Positions 13,414 to 25,418 of a stretch of DNA of 64,000 nt are shown piece by piece. A model generated the notes under the pieces. That model worked only from the letters and a program-made list of their open reading frames with translations. It was not told the DNA's origin and made no database searches. Origin of the DNA: Symsagittifera roscoffensis (taxonomy: Eukaryota > Xenacoelomorpha > Acoela > Convolutidae); contig NC_087071.1 in the NCBI RefSeq assembly GCF_963678635.1, positions 35,519,680-35,583,679 of the forward strand, written 5' to 3'. Numbering within the stretch: the stretch's first letter is position 1; each line of letters starts with the position of its first letter. The position numbers and the translations under genes were made by a program.

Positions 13414-14000
13414 AATTAATAATCTTTGCACCTCTGAAACATTTTGAATTTTCATTTTTCACAAAAACATGCTGCAAACACACAGCCATTTTAGTTCAAA
13501 ATTAGCCAATAGGATTCATCCAATCCGTCACCTTCTATAACTCTAACACAAACCAATTAGACGAAAGATATTAAACCCCAGGCATATCTATAACTATAAC
13601 TTTACAACCTCCAGGTCAAAAATAAACAGACCACTCAAACTTGACAACTAAAATAAATACCACCATAATATCATAACCCTCCCTTATCTAACAACGCGAA
13701 GATCAACAATATTTTCCCAACTTAGACCTCAAAAACCCCCCAAACAAAAATGTTAAGTTAGCCTAAAGTAAAAGAACGACCATATTAATTTAGCCTAAAG
13801 TACAAAATTCTCAAAAATACCCCAGATCACCTGACAAATAAAAATAAAGTAAAAGAAGACCTCCCGAACACCACAAAATTCGCCCCCAACAACTTTTCAC
13901 AAAACTCAACCCACTTGTCAAAAAACCAATAAATAATTCGACCACACTTGAAAATTGCCCCAAACAACAAAAAATATTCGACCAAGAAGCCATTTCTTAA
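13414..14000 (+). promoter_or_regulatory. Conserved pol-to-membrane-ORF spacer (copy 1)
   Basis: No ORF is seen here, but the whole 590-bp spacer is recognisably conserved with 59777-60373. It carries TTAGCCTAAAGTA twice, at 13758-13770 and 13790-13802, as copy 2 does. This would be a natural place for splice acceptors or for RNA export or translation elements serving the downstream genes; that is inference. Confidence 0.4.
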
Positions 14001-14228
14001 ATGCTCTTCTCTCGATCAGTCAACATAATTTTCAACATTTTAATAAACTTTTTAACAATATTTAAACTTTTATTCATATTTCTCTTTGATACTTTTGAAG
14101 CTTTTATAATAATCTTAATCACTTTTTGCAATATTTTTTTAATTTTCTACTCCCTATTTGAAATATACCTCCAACTTTCCCAAGCCATTGACCATATTCA
14201 CAGGTACGAAAACCCAAAATTTATTTGA
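14001..14228 (+). CDS. Small hydrophobic membrane protein ORF (copy 1)
   Basis: Encodes 75 aa, almost all a Phe/Ile/Leu-rich hydrophobic region (about residues 9-55) with a short polar C-terminus ending in a HRYE-type motif. The homologue at 60374 is similar in length and pattern but clearly diverged, so the frame has been kept while the sequence changed. The stop is immediately followed by the ATG of the next ORF (14229). It may be a viroporin-like or signal/anchor protein; no family is recognised. Confidence 0.55.
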   Translation: MLFSRSVNIIFNILINFLTIFKLLFIFLFDTFEAFIIILITFCNIFLIFYSLFEIYLQLSQAIDHIHRYENPKFI

Positions 14229-15561
14229 ATGATACGAACCATTTTTAGTAGAACAGATATTTTATTACTATTTGTAATTTTTATAACATTTTTATCATCC
14301 CTCATATTGACAATATGCAAATGTATAAAGAAGGCAATCATAACATTCGCGTTAGCAACAATCCTTTTAATTCTTTTTCTAGAAGAATACTACAATAAAC
14401 ATAAATTTTTTCACTAAAAAGAAATCAATCAAAAAACCCTCAAAAATTGCTAACCAACAATCAAACAGTCAGTCTTCACCGACAACATCCCAAGAAAACC
14501 CGACACCACCTAAAACTACCCAAAATCCCCAAACATCTACATGAATTTCTTTCCAAGATAACCCATATACTTTTGAAGAACGACACGCTCGCTTATCTGA
14601 ACCACTAGAACCAGTTCAGCGACAGGCACCTCTAAGTGAACCAACATATAACTTGTACCCAACACTACAACAAGAATTAAGTAGAATACGAAATATGAGT
14701 CAAAACCAAAATACAGTTGAAATAGATCGACAAATTATTTATCCACGACGAAATAGAAATTTTCAAACCCCCCGAGTTCATTTTGATATACCCCAATCCC
14801 CATCACCAAGTACTCCGGAAAACCCAATTAGCAAATTATCGGAAACCCCTACACTTCTTTCACAACGTAGCACCTCAAGTCTACCCTCAGATTACTTAGG
14901 TTCAACACCAACATCTGAACAAATACGTGAAAATCCATTTAACCCCCCAAACCAAACATCACGACTACCATATTGGACAACACAATCATTCACACAAGGT
15001 GAACCAAATTTAATAAATGATCCAATAGATATTTCTACAGACACAACAACATCATCATCACTACCAGAAACATTATCACTACCATGAACACCATCAATAA
15101 GCCAGATTTCACCGACGCCTTTCCCTTTAAATTTCCCAAATAACCTCGACGCTAGATATCGAGAACAATCATCAACAAATATCCCTTTAAGATTAGACTG
15201 GAACACGTTCACAGCACCCCCACCATTATTTGGACAACACCCAGAAAGTAACCGACTCCACAACTGGGCACTTAATAGATTACAATATAGACAAGATATC
15301 CACGAAGACATTCGTGACCATAACATCCAAATACTCCAACAAAATAGTCTACAATTAAAATTTGAAATCACGGTTAAACTAAACAACATTGCTCAACATC
15401 CTTACCCATTAAACCCACCAAATATAACAGCTCAATCGCTACCACCACCATTTATAACAACTGAAGTAATATATAAATACGACAGATACACCAAAAAGAC
15501 AATTGGTTACATAACATTTTATAACCCGTACTCAGGATTATCATACACATGTATATTCTAA
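14229..15561 (+). pseudogene. Pre-env membrane-anchored Pro/Ser/Thr-rich protein, broken (copy 1)
   Basis: It starts with a ~60-residue part containing two hydrophobic segments and reads to a stop at 14417. The sequence then continues in the +1 frame as a long Pro/Ser/Thr/Gln-rich stretch with no early ATG, followed by a more globular ~130-residue C-terminal part. Copy 2 suggests the two parts are one gene: small indels at different places separate them in each copy. Copy 1 also has TGA stops near 14542 and 15085. The last codons overlap the env ATG (15549) by 13 nt. The function is unknown. The layout suggests a type II or multi-pass membrane anchor with a mucin-like or disordered domain. 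Confidence 0.6.
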
Positions 15562-18182
15562 AAATATTGATTTTTCTCCAACTCCTTTTCCTAATAATCT
15601 CCGATCAGAACATAAATCCTTCTCCCCGCACAGGACCCCAAGACTTATTAATAACATATTATGATTGTGAAGAAAATGAACAAAAAACAATACACAAATA
15701 TGCAATAAATCAAGTATCACAATGCGAAACAGAATCACAAGCTATAGAAACTACAAATGTAATAGCGACACTCTATTCAAAAGCCCGAGCAACAACAGTC
15801 ATAGGATATAAATTTACAGCAACATTTTCCGAAAAGAAAGTACATTGTTCACAAGTTTCAAACGGAAATAAAAACCGACTTGACCATGATTCATTCTGCC
15901 AAAGTAATATAGAACGACTCCTACATCTCAATCCTGATGATTGTAAAAACGAGCTACTCAGACTAAACATCACAAGAAATAAAAACACCGACAGGAAAAT
16001 AGTATATTTTCAAGTCTTTGCCGATTCTGTACATCAAGCAGAACTTGAAAGATATCAAGGACATATAAAACTAAATGAAAAATACCGATACAACGGCGCA
16101 CACGGAAGTTAATCGTGTATGATAAACTTATATGACATACACGATAAGCACTGGATACCACACATTGGTATAAATAACCCATCAAACTGCAAAGCAGACA
16201 CAAAAAATAGAGGATATCAAGAAATAATGTTTTTCGATTGGAAAATACAACTCGAAAAAATACAGCTCACACGAGATCTATCTGATAACACAATGATCTG
16301 TCAAGGAATTAGACTACCTTGTAAGAATGATCAAGGTTTTTGTGACCCTACAACACGAACACAAGCAACAATTGTTTGGTTTCCCGAAGATACATGTACA
16401 ACATTTCAAGTAGCAAAAATACACGCTCGAATGATAAAATTTCACGAAAAATATTTTATACAATCAATTCCATGTGAACAAGTAAATCCATCACGAAAAC
16501 AAAGTACTGATTTTCGAAACATCCATAATATAGAAAATAAATTAACACGTTTTCAAATATATCAAGAAACAGAAATCGCATGCAAATACAGAAATCCACT
16601 TCACAAAACACAATATTCTGAAATATTACTTGAATACGAAAAAGGTTTCGACATGACCACTGCAAAAATAAAAATTGACCCTTATGCCACAGGTCATCCT
16701 CTACACGAAGGAACATCATATATACCAGTTAACTTTCAAAAAAGTAATGGTCAACCTGGTGGACACCTAAGGCCACATGACACTAGAAGCACACGCTTAC
16801 AAGAACTATCACTAATGAATAATTCTTATTTTGGTAATATCCACCATGATATCCACTTAGATATGAAGTTAGACTACACGATTAGTCGAATTTTTCAAGA
16901 AATGTCACTCTCCGAATTAGAAACACTTCATCAACTATGCGAGTTAGAAAGGACACAAATCCTACAGTCACTTGCACTAACAGTATTAAAAATACCCTAC
17001 GCAGGATATTTTTTATCAGGAAACAGATCAAATTTTCTAGACTACGAAGGAAACATTTTATGGTTTTATATTTGTACCAAAAAAGTATCACCACTATATG
17101 TTTTTAAAGATAAAAGATGCTATAAAAGAATCCCTATCTTTTATAAAAATAAAGTACATTTTGTTGACATACTTTCAAGACGAACATATTTTTGGGATAC
17201 CGCAATCCCATGTGGATCAAAAAATAGCCACAATGTAGTACAATTGAACCCAGATGAAGAAAAATATTATCTTCTTACCCCATACCCCACATTAATGCAA
17301 TCACTCAAAAAATTTTCACCCGAAAGCATCAGAGCTATTGCCCGAAACCCAAATATCGATTTACAAGCAATTGGAATATATTCAAAATCCAATATCCAAC
17401 ATCACATTAGAGCACAACAATTCCAGGAATTATTAACACAAATGGACACTATACAAAGACAATCAGTTGACCAAAACTTACGCAAACTTGCCGAAACCGC
17501 AGGATTTGCAGATATCTATACACAAGATTATAGCGGATATTTTAAAGACATTAAAGACTATATATATCTAAACGGTGAAAAATACAGACCACAAGATACT
17601 TCACCTATAAATTTTTTTAGCTTTCTTACACTAAAAAATGAAATTCTCGATTTTCTAGGAGGGCCCTATTACATCTTAGAAAAATTAACTATCTTATACG
17701 CAATGTTTAACTTTATAGGATTTCGTTTTTCACTTTTAAAAGGAACCTATAATACATGCGCTATACACACACAAGTAAATAGACAAGCAAGTGTAGCGCG
17801 CATACTATTTGCAGGATTCTTTGGAATTTTTTCATCATCAATAAACAAAATTCTTCTAGACGCACAAATAAAAGAATATAACACAAAAATAGCGACAAGA
17901 CAGAACACGTATGACGAAGAACATAATAATATAGAAGTAACGCCTACAGCACTACAGCTACCACCCCTACCACATAACCATCCATTATCCTTAGTCCCAC
18001 GAAATTTCCGAAACCTAGCAATAACACATAACCCAAATATTAGACAAAACATATCGCAAAGTCCCATACAACATATAAGGACACATCATTCAAAAGATGA
18101 TAATACATATGAACAAATTATCGAAAAACCCCATACCACCGCTTTTCAGTCTCAAAATAATAGTTTTTTTAGCCCACGATGA
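15549..18182 (+). pseudogene. Envelope glycoprotein gene (env), frameshifted (copy 1)
   Basis: Two consecutive ORFs, 15549-16112 (187 codons) and 16119-18182 (687 codons), read as one gene broken by a small insertion/deletion near 16105; copy 2 has a continuous frame at that point. The N-terminus is a hydrophobic signal peptide. The ectodomain is long with many Cys and Asn-X-Ser/Thr sites. Two hydrophobic segments near the C-terminus (coding about 17675-17740 and 17795-17850) are followed by a ~100-residue polar tail containing a PPLP run. Position after pol, signal peptide, Cys-rich ectodomain and C-terminal anchor identify an Env-type glycoprotein. I cannot tell the fusion class or the viral donor lineage from inspection. 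The stop overlaps the next ORF (ATGA). Confidence 0.75.
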
Positions 18183-19557
18183 GCCGAAAACTTGGATCCC
18201 TACACCGCTCAAATTCCCATCGAACCAACCTCAACACTCCAATTACAATAATTCCACTTTTTGCTTTCCCGCCACCCGATTTTCCAACTAGTAATATAAA
18301 ATCAAGCATGAATTCAGACACTAATTCAGATATTTCAGTTTTATACTCCATTTCACAACTCAATAACCCTAATATAGAAACCCCTGACGAATTTGCAGAC
18401 TCCGAACCATCTCCATCCAATAATTTTCAAACCAATTCCTCAGTTTTTTCAAACCAATCCCACCTAATAACCCACTCCCGTCCAATTCTACCCCCTCTTA
18501 TGCTTCACAAGTAACTCCAACCTATTCTCCATTTCATTCCGACCGATCATCTAATTCTCCCGATACTCCTCAAATCTCCCAAGAACTCGATAATTTTATC
18601 ACCCTACAACAACAGCTAATACACCCTAACACCCTCACTATAAATCAGATTTCCTCCACAATAGAATCGTCAAACCCACCTACTCCTACACCCTCCTCAG
18701 CTTATACTGCATCATTAGCACAATCATCCACATCCACCGAATCATTAAATAGCACTAACCGAGCTTATCGCACTTTTAAAAGAAAATTCCCAAACCATCC
18801 ATTCCCGACCAAACCAGGAACAGCCCGCGAATATATTAATTATCCACACCACACTAACACGAAAGATTTTCTGGCAATCACCTTACCTTCATTTCCACAA
18901 TATACTTTAAACACACCTAACGACACTAACGACACACGTAGTTTTGTAGATGAACATGTTTTAATGCCTACACTTCATTGGACAACATATTATCATTTTA
19001 CTAATCCCCTTTGCCTACCACTATCTAATACTCATAGCGATATAGAGAAGAATAAAGATATGCTATATAGACTCACCGCAACACTAACACCTAGACAATT
19101 TACCAACATAGGATATAAGAAATCACTAAAAACATTCACTGCACCCCGAGCTAACGAATTTACACTAGAATATTACGACCATAATATCATCCGAACTAAT
19201 CAAGACCAATTTTTAGATGACGACCGCTTCGCTAACCCACAACTAACAGAAAAATTTCAATTATTTTCACTATTTTTTCACTTCCTTGCACCACATGAAC
19301 GCAATTTGCACTGTTCACGTGACATTATGTTACGCACTAAACAAACTCACACATATACATACTATCGCTTCATACAAAATCATTTTGATCTACATACTCC
19401 ATCAAGACAACCACACCATCGTTTTCAGTTTCTTAACTCTAAGTACACTTCGCCATTTTTTCTCAACTTCACCTATTGCATCAAAGATACTAACCTCCAC
19501 GGCATCCTCCGCAATTATGACCCAATAACACAAATGTATATATTTTGTCCGAATTAG
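18179..19557 (+). pseudogene. Post-env ORF, one frameshift (copy 1)
   Basis: Begins at the ATGA overlap with the env stop. The first frame (18179-18514) is Ser/Asn/Pro-rich. After one shift near 18500 the open frame continues without a break to 19557, a total of about 459 codons; the annotated 197-codon piece from 18964 is the end of it. The C-terminal ~200 residues are less biased, rich in aromatic residues and His, and end in a short Tyr/Cys/Phe-containing tail. The layout (biased N-terminal half, globular C-terminal half) parallels the pre-env ORF. Env-bearing Ty3/Gypsy elements normally end with env, so a gene here is unusual. No family is recognised. Confidence 0.55.
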
Positions 19558-19911
19558 ACCAATGATCACCTCGATGTTCAAGTATACGTACAGATCCGAG
19601 TTACAAGGCATCCCCTCCACGCACAATCTCCACGCCATTCCCAGACGAGGTTGAACACAAAACAAATTCTCTACATAATACAGAAAAACCCGTCATAGCA
19701 AACCATTTTGAAATCAGATTGATTTCGTTGGGAAACACAGTCGTTGTCACAAGAAGACACAACGATTGATGTCCCTAACTCCAGCGTTCTGGAACTTCTC
19801 TAACAAGAGAAATCGGACAAGAATACGATGTTCGCCAAATACCAACGTTCATCATCCATCCTTTGAATTGCAGAAAGATAGTTCTAAAAAACTCTGTAAA
19901 ACCCGGATGGG
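19558..19911 (+). other. 3' untranslated region and polypurine tract (copy 1)
   Basis: Follows the post-env stop and is conserved with 348-627 of copy 0. GGATGGG directly before the LTR (19905-19911) is the likely plus-strand primer. Confidence 0.55.
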
Positions 19912-20321
19912 TGGAACCTGATCTAAACTATATTTTATGATTGGATAAATTAGATATTTTACCACTGTAAAGTACTTAATATTAACCAATCATGATCCAT
20001 CTAACTAACAACCCACTTATTTGTAAGTGCTGAAATCACTTGTAATTTCAGCACCAGAGAGATTTGAATTTAACTTAGAAATTAGTTGTCTCTCCAAGAG
20101 AACTTCAGCAGCCGCAATAAACCAGTATACTCTAGATCTATTGAGCCTAGCAGAGACTAGTTAAACACCCTGAGACTAGAAAGTATAAGAGTAAGATTAG
20201 GATCGGTATTAGACTAAGAAGTTGCACGAATCTATCCGGCCGAAAATAAGATAGCGTGACGAGCAGACGGTGTACCCTATCCGAAATTACTCTATGAGTT
20301 AACCACCTCGGTTATAACTCA
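19912..20321 (+). repeat. 3' LTR of copy 1 (410 bp)
   Basis: Full length, the same 410 bp as the 5' LTR of copy 2. It contains a 10-bp perfect hairpin, GTGCTGAAAT (20027-20036) with ATTTCAGCAC (20045-20054), overlapping a smaller CACTTA/TAAGTG hairpin. AATAAA is at 20116-20121, and a TATAAGAG box follows about 60 nt later. It ends AACTCA and is followed by the AAAA target duplicate. Confidence 0.92.
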
Positions 20322-20535
20322 AAAACTTTCCAAATTAGAAAAGAATACTTTCCTCTCATTCATATCTTGTTCTTCTTCTGCATGGAATCCCCATCGTTCT
20401 CCTCTAACTCCCCCTAAATTTCCATAAATTTGCTGCTGATCGCCGACTTCTAGATCTTCTCCCACCCGAAAGGCGAAATCAGATCCCTTACGATTACCGA
20501 TGTTTGACATCCAGCGATAACAATTATTGACGTCC

Positions 20536-21598
20536 CCGGGATGACCAAAAATACTATTCATACAATTTCCATATATGGAAAAATGCTAGTCATACACTTT
20601 CCATACATTTCCATACGTACAGAAGATTGCATGAAAGGTCTATGATTAGTATTTTTTTCATAAATGGAAATTGTATGAGTAGCATTTTTCCATAAACCAA
20701 AAATATTGATTTTTTACATTTTAATTTCTCAAAACTTTTTAGCTGTGTTCGTAACCGAACACAAATTACATAAACCTTGATTACTCAAACGTATTAACGA
20801 ACGGTTTGGCCGTCTCGCAATAAAAATGCATTGGAAACAGCCTGATATGTGTTACTTCTGTCTCAGACAAATAATATAACGAAAGTAATGAACTTTTAAA
20901 TTTTGGCAATAAATTTCAAATATGATTATTTCTAATTTACCAGACATTGATCAAGGCATACGAAAACATGTCATACAACAGAAAGAGGAGTTTTCAGCGT
21001 TTTTGAAAAAAGTTATGAAGAGAAAAGGAAAAAAAATTCAATATTATTATATCCAGGACTACGTTATACAAACAAAAAATTAAATTTTGCATGCAAATTT
21101 GCGGTTGGAAAAAAAACACAAAAAATTTTTGGGGGCAATTTTTGGGGGCAAAATGTTTGTCATCGCCATCAAAAAAATGCTAGTCATACAATTTCCATAT
21201 ATGGAAATTGTATAACTAGTGTTTTTTTTCAGAAAACAAAAATAAAAAAAGTCATAGTTTTCAGTCGTAGCAGCCCAAAAACCGCTTAAATGTTTTGCCA
21301 GCAGTTGAATTGATTGTTCAAAGCTTTTTTTTCACAAAAAAAATTTTTTTTTTAAAATTCTAATCATACAATTTCCATATATGGAAATTGAATGGTTAAC
21401 ATTTTTTTCATACCATTTTTTTCCTTTTTTTAATGAAAAGATACCAATTTCGATACCAAAACAACTATAAAATACCCTTGAAATTCAATTAAACTCATTT
21501 TGCAAAATTGTATGAAATTTGTATGACTAGCATTTTTCAATAGACTAAGTGTATGAAATTGTATGATTAGCATTTTGGGTCTATGGAGGTCAACCCGG
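20536..21598. mobile_element. 1.06-kb DNA transposon with CCGGG ends, non-autonomous
   Basis: The ends are CCGGGATGACC and GGTCAACCCGG, inverted repeats with one mismatch. Subterminal sequences also pair loosely (CTAATCATACAATTTC type). The empty site in unit 1 (GACGTCC-ACGG) and the flanks here support a GTCC duplication (20532-20535 and 21599-21602); a 2- or 3-bp duplication cannot be excluded because the ends share C and G. The interior has no transposase ORF. It repeats a near-perfect palindrome centred on CCATATATGG several times (20551, 21185, 21365). Confidence 0.75.
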
Positions 21599-21655
21599 GT
21601 CCACAGTACATTCTTATACGGTCGATTTAATGTGGATTGACTTCTTCCAGCTTGA

Positions 21656-22190
21656 TGTTCCGACTTTCGATACGAAAGTAACGGAATATTTGTGCTCGGG
21701 GTGGGTTTTTTTTTCATCAGACAAATTTCGACTTTTTAAGTAGCATTTTGTTTGACGGAACTTTTTTATATCATTCGAAAGCCATTGATGCCCTGAGCTC
21801 AAACTTGAAAAGATATTTTACCTGTGATTATTTTTCGTAAAATTATGAGGGTTTAAAGATTGCCATTTTGGCCATTTTGACCAACTTGACAATTAACGCG
21901 CGATACAGTTCGCGCTATTAACGCGTAAGCGGAGATTTAATCCGTCTTATAAATCCTTCCAAATTGGTTGAACGAAGCTTATTTGCCATAATTGATTTGT
22001 TACAAGGAACGAAAACTCTCTTTTTGTACTTAATATGGCGTGTGGGGGGGGGGATTATTTTCATAAAAAATTTCAAATTTCAGAAAAAAAAATTCATTTT
22101 ATTTTATTCCACTCAATTTTTTTATGGTGCTCCATAAACCTTAAAAGGCATTCGGAACATTCAGGGCTTCGCGCTGATACGAGCAGTCTT
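21656..22190 (+). mobile_element. Helentron-like non-autonomous element, copy B
   Basis: Same structure as copy A: TGTTCCGAC start, TCGGAACA subterminal repeat near 22152, then a hairpin (with one stem mismatch, GCGCTG) and GCAGTCTT at the end. Lies in duplicated unit 2, so it is the duplicate of copy A rather than a separate insertion. Confidence 0.6.
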
Positions 22191-22339
22191 TTTTTGATTC
22201 AAACTCATTTTTCCTGATAGATTCAAGCAACTAGCATTTTATCAGAACTCATTGTAAAAACATCGAAGCTCTTAGAAATTATATGACTTGGTCATTTTTT
22301 TCCAACACCTAGATTTTATTACGTGGCTAAACTGTCTTT

Positions 22340-22920
22340 TTTGTGATTTTTTTTGCAGATTCTGCAAGTAGCTGAAAATAGATTTGTCGCGAATACGCGA
22401 ATATGGCTAAAAATTTTTTGTCTTCTTTGCTGTTTTAAAACCCACGAAGAAGTAGTTTAAACATTGTAACACTCAAAATCATTCCAAGAATAAGCGAAAT
22501 TGAGGAATCCGCCGTATTTTGTGATTTATAAGCAGATTTCGCAAAAAGTTGAACTTTTTTTGCAGAATCCGCTACCTTACTTTTTTAAATCTTTTTTGCT
22601 GTTTTTATTTCCACGAAAAAATGGCTAACTCAATGACTCGGTCGAAATTGCTCCAAAAAATAATCAGCAACAACAATTGCGGAACCCAGAACAGTTTGTG
22701 GAGTCCAAAAGCAAAAATCTATTTATTAAATATAAGTTTTTGCAGAATTCGCTTTTTTGTGGAATCCGCTTACACTGTGCGGATTCGACTCATATCATAG
22801 TTAGAAATTTGTGAACGTTAGAAATTTGTGAATCCGCTTTTATTTGGTTAGTTTGTTTAAATTTTACAGAATCCACTTCCATTTGTGAAAAGTGGAGCAA
22901 CTGGCTATCTGAGATATAAC
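22340..22920. repeat. Cluster of GCGGATTC / GAATCCGC-type motifs
   Basis: At least eight degenerate repeats of a short motif and its complement, such as GCAGAATCCGC, GTGGAATCCGCTT and GTGCGGATTCG, are spread over 580 bp. A similar cluster lies at 40910-41350. Two in-phase TTGCGGA/TCCGCAA halves would form small palindromes. No ORF of note. Confidence 0.4.
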
Positions 22921-25295
22921 TAAAGTGCCGAAAAAATTTATGTTAGAGGTTTCAATTCGCGGAAATTTTGGTTGTTTGAAGACATATCACTGGATTCTAC
23001 TGAACTACTAACGCCAAGTTGCTGAAGTTTTTATCTACTCTCGTTTAAAATCAACAAAATTAGTCGCTTTAAAAACTTCTATTCAAAAACGTCGCATAGA
23101 ATTGGAAAAGTGACCGTAATGGATTATACAAAACTTTTTGAATAAAAAAACTTCAAAAATAGTATCATTTCAAATTTCCTAAAAGAAATGCATGAAAAGA
23201 AATGTCTTTAAAATGCTTTTGGCAGTTTTTTTTGCTTTGTAACAAGATGATACTGATAATTCATTCACCACTAAATTATTTATGCAAACAGTCTATAAAT
23301 ACCTAAATTCGTCTTGTATGGAAATAATAAACTGAAACTCCGAAGAAATAATTGAAACCGTTTCAGATTTAACAAACATTGACTGATTGATTTATGAAAG
23401 TTTTGATGGAAAATTGTTTTCATTATAACTTTTTGTCTTGGAAAATAATTTGGTTTGTATAATACATTTTTTGTTCGTTGTCTCATTTGACCTTCAATTC
23501 AAAAACTGAGCTAATTGCAAGATCATTTACAGAACTTTTCTTCAAACGAAAACAAACATTTTAGCTTTGCTCGACTTTTAGTCTCGGTTTGGCTGAACTT
23601 GTGTGATTTTTTCCACGTTCTTGAATTTTCATACAACCTAATGCTCGAAACAGCTTGAGATCGTAGTTTTTTTTGCGACATTTTAAAGCAGAAATTTACC
23701 ATTCAAATTTTTAGCAAGAAAATGCTATTTAGTTGCTTATCAGGCATGGAAATATGATTGTCATAATAAAAGTTTGTTTGAAACGTTCAAAGAGCTGGCC
23801 GAGCTGGGGAATTTTTTGGTTCTACTCCCCCTATTTAAAATGAAAACGAAAATTTTAATTGCAAACTTGGATCGATGTTACAAAAAAAACTTAGAAAATG
23901 GAGAGCTGATATCAAAAGCGTTAAACTAAGTTAAAAATTGTTAAACTGCGAAATCAAATTAACTTAAAACCCTTTTGATCTCATTTTTGTGAAATTTAAC
24001 TAGTGAAAGTAGCAAATAGTGGCGACAAAACGCATTGAGGCTAAATTAGATGAAATTGCTTCGTTTTGAACTGTGATATATTAATATCTGCTTTTTCCCT
24101 TGGAATAGATCTAAGTGTTACAAAATTCACTTTTTTGTAATTTATGGGGAAAGGTTTTAGCCGAAAAGACCCAAGTCCGTTATCTCACATCATTAGTCAT
24201 ATTTCACCTAAGAGGTAAATTTTTATCACGCAAATTTTTGTGGCACCGCAAAAAAAAACGCTAATAATTTGATTGCAAAACTGACCAATTGCAATAATTA
24301 TAAACATAAACAACGATTCATACTTTAAAAATTCTTTTCATCATATTTTGCGATATTAAGAATTGTAATGTCGCTTTGAGTTTTTAGGTTTATCTTCGAG
24401 CAACTTGCTTTGAAATTTTTATTACCAGTTCTTTGATAAAGTCGATATCCAACAGATTTCTGTCATTAAAAAGTTTTTCCAATCTTTGGATATCTTTAAA
24501 CTGTCAGCTTAGTGAAATCACTCTTTTTGGCAGGCAGTTTTTCAATTCTTATTATTTCCTTTTTGGTTCAAGATAATCATCACTTGCAGAGAAAAAAGAT
24601 TTGACAAGAGCTTAAATTTACAAAAACTCATACTTTTATGTCCGCAAAATTTTAAGGTGATTTCCTTTTTACAGACCAATTGGGCTTAGAGTTGTCAAAT
24701 TTGTCTGAAACTGGTCTAATACGAATTAAAATCATCTTCCGCTTCGGTCAATTTTACATTTATTTCCGATCCACTGTTTCATATCATTTTGGGCAAATTG
24801 TCAAAAACGCAATTAGAATTTTCTTTTTTGAAGCATAAACTGTCTCTATTTCCTTTCAAGCGGAAATTTTAGCACAAAATTGGTTTTAAAAGCCAAAATT
24901 TACCCAGCAGCAAAAATAAAAAAATTGAGAAAAAATGGATATTGATATCAGATTAGAAAGGTGTAAAATTAACAAATTTGGGCCAGGATAAAACCCTTCA
25001 AATTAGATCAAAATGGATTAACCTAGTAGTTGGAAATTGTATTTTATGAGGGTAGGGGATTCGATTTCGATTAATACGCCAATCCCTACCTCCCAACAGA
25101 AATTGGTCTTTTTTGAATCCAAATTGCCATTATAGATTTGAGGAAAAATCATGGGCTATTAAGAGGATTAAACTACGTTGAGGCGGTAGTTCAAAAGACT
25201 ACCCATTTAACGTGATCACCGTCTAAAATAACAAGTGGGTAAAATTTATACCAATTACAGTCGAGCTTCTTCAAAATTGTCCGTTTTATTTTCGC
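22921..25295. other. AT-rich intergenic DNA, no gene seen
   Basis: Numerous short homopolymer runs. No ORF with coding character, LTR or clear repeat beyond scattered A/T tracts. Confidence 0.5.
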
Positions 25296-25299
25296 GTAG

Positions 25300-25305
25300 T
25301 CAGTT
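25300..25305 (+). promoter_or_regulatory. Possible initiator of the secreted-peptide gene
   Basis: TCAGTT matches the animal initiator consensus (TCAGT-type) 114 nt upstream of the ATG at 25419. No clear TATA box is seen upstream. Confidence 0.25.
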
Positions 25306-25418
25306 AGCTAAAAAGAAAACCCAAATCAACAACCGTGTTTTCAGTCTCCGAAACACAAAATTATTCTGACATCAATACATATCTCAGAGGAATAAACAAA
25401 CGAACAAAAACAAACAGA

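Larger units (their letters stand above)
3322..20321 (+). mobile_element. Complete 17.0-kb env-bearing Ty3/Gypsy provirus (copy 1), decayed
   Basis: The LTRs begin TGGAACC and end AACTCA. The element is flanked by AAAA on both sides (3318-3321 and 20322-20325), while the matching empty site at 1475-1478 has a single AAAA, which supports a 4-bp target duplication. The internal order is primer site, leader ORF, basic ORF, gag-pol, spacer, two membrane-type ORFs, env, post-env ORF, 3' UTR. Gag-pol, the basic ORF, env and the post-env ORF all carry stops or frameshifts, and the 5' LTR has an internal deletion, so this copy is not autonomous. It is assigned to Ty3/Gypsy from the PR-RT-RNaseH-IN order and the pol motifs that read intact in copy 2. 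Confidence 0.93.
20322..22195 (+). repeat. Duplicated genomic segment, unit 2, right part (contains insertion)
   Basis: Continues unit 2 after the provirus, matching 1475-2290. It is interrupted at 20536-21598 by a DNA transposon that unit 1 lacks. Confidence 0.85.

Noticed and set aside
14892-15389. 165-codon minus-strand ORF
   Set aside because: Antisense shadow of the Pro/Ser/Thr-rich ORF.
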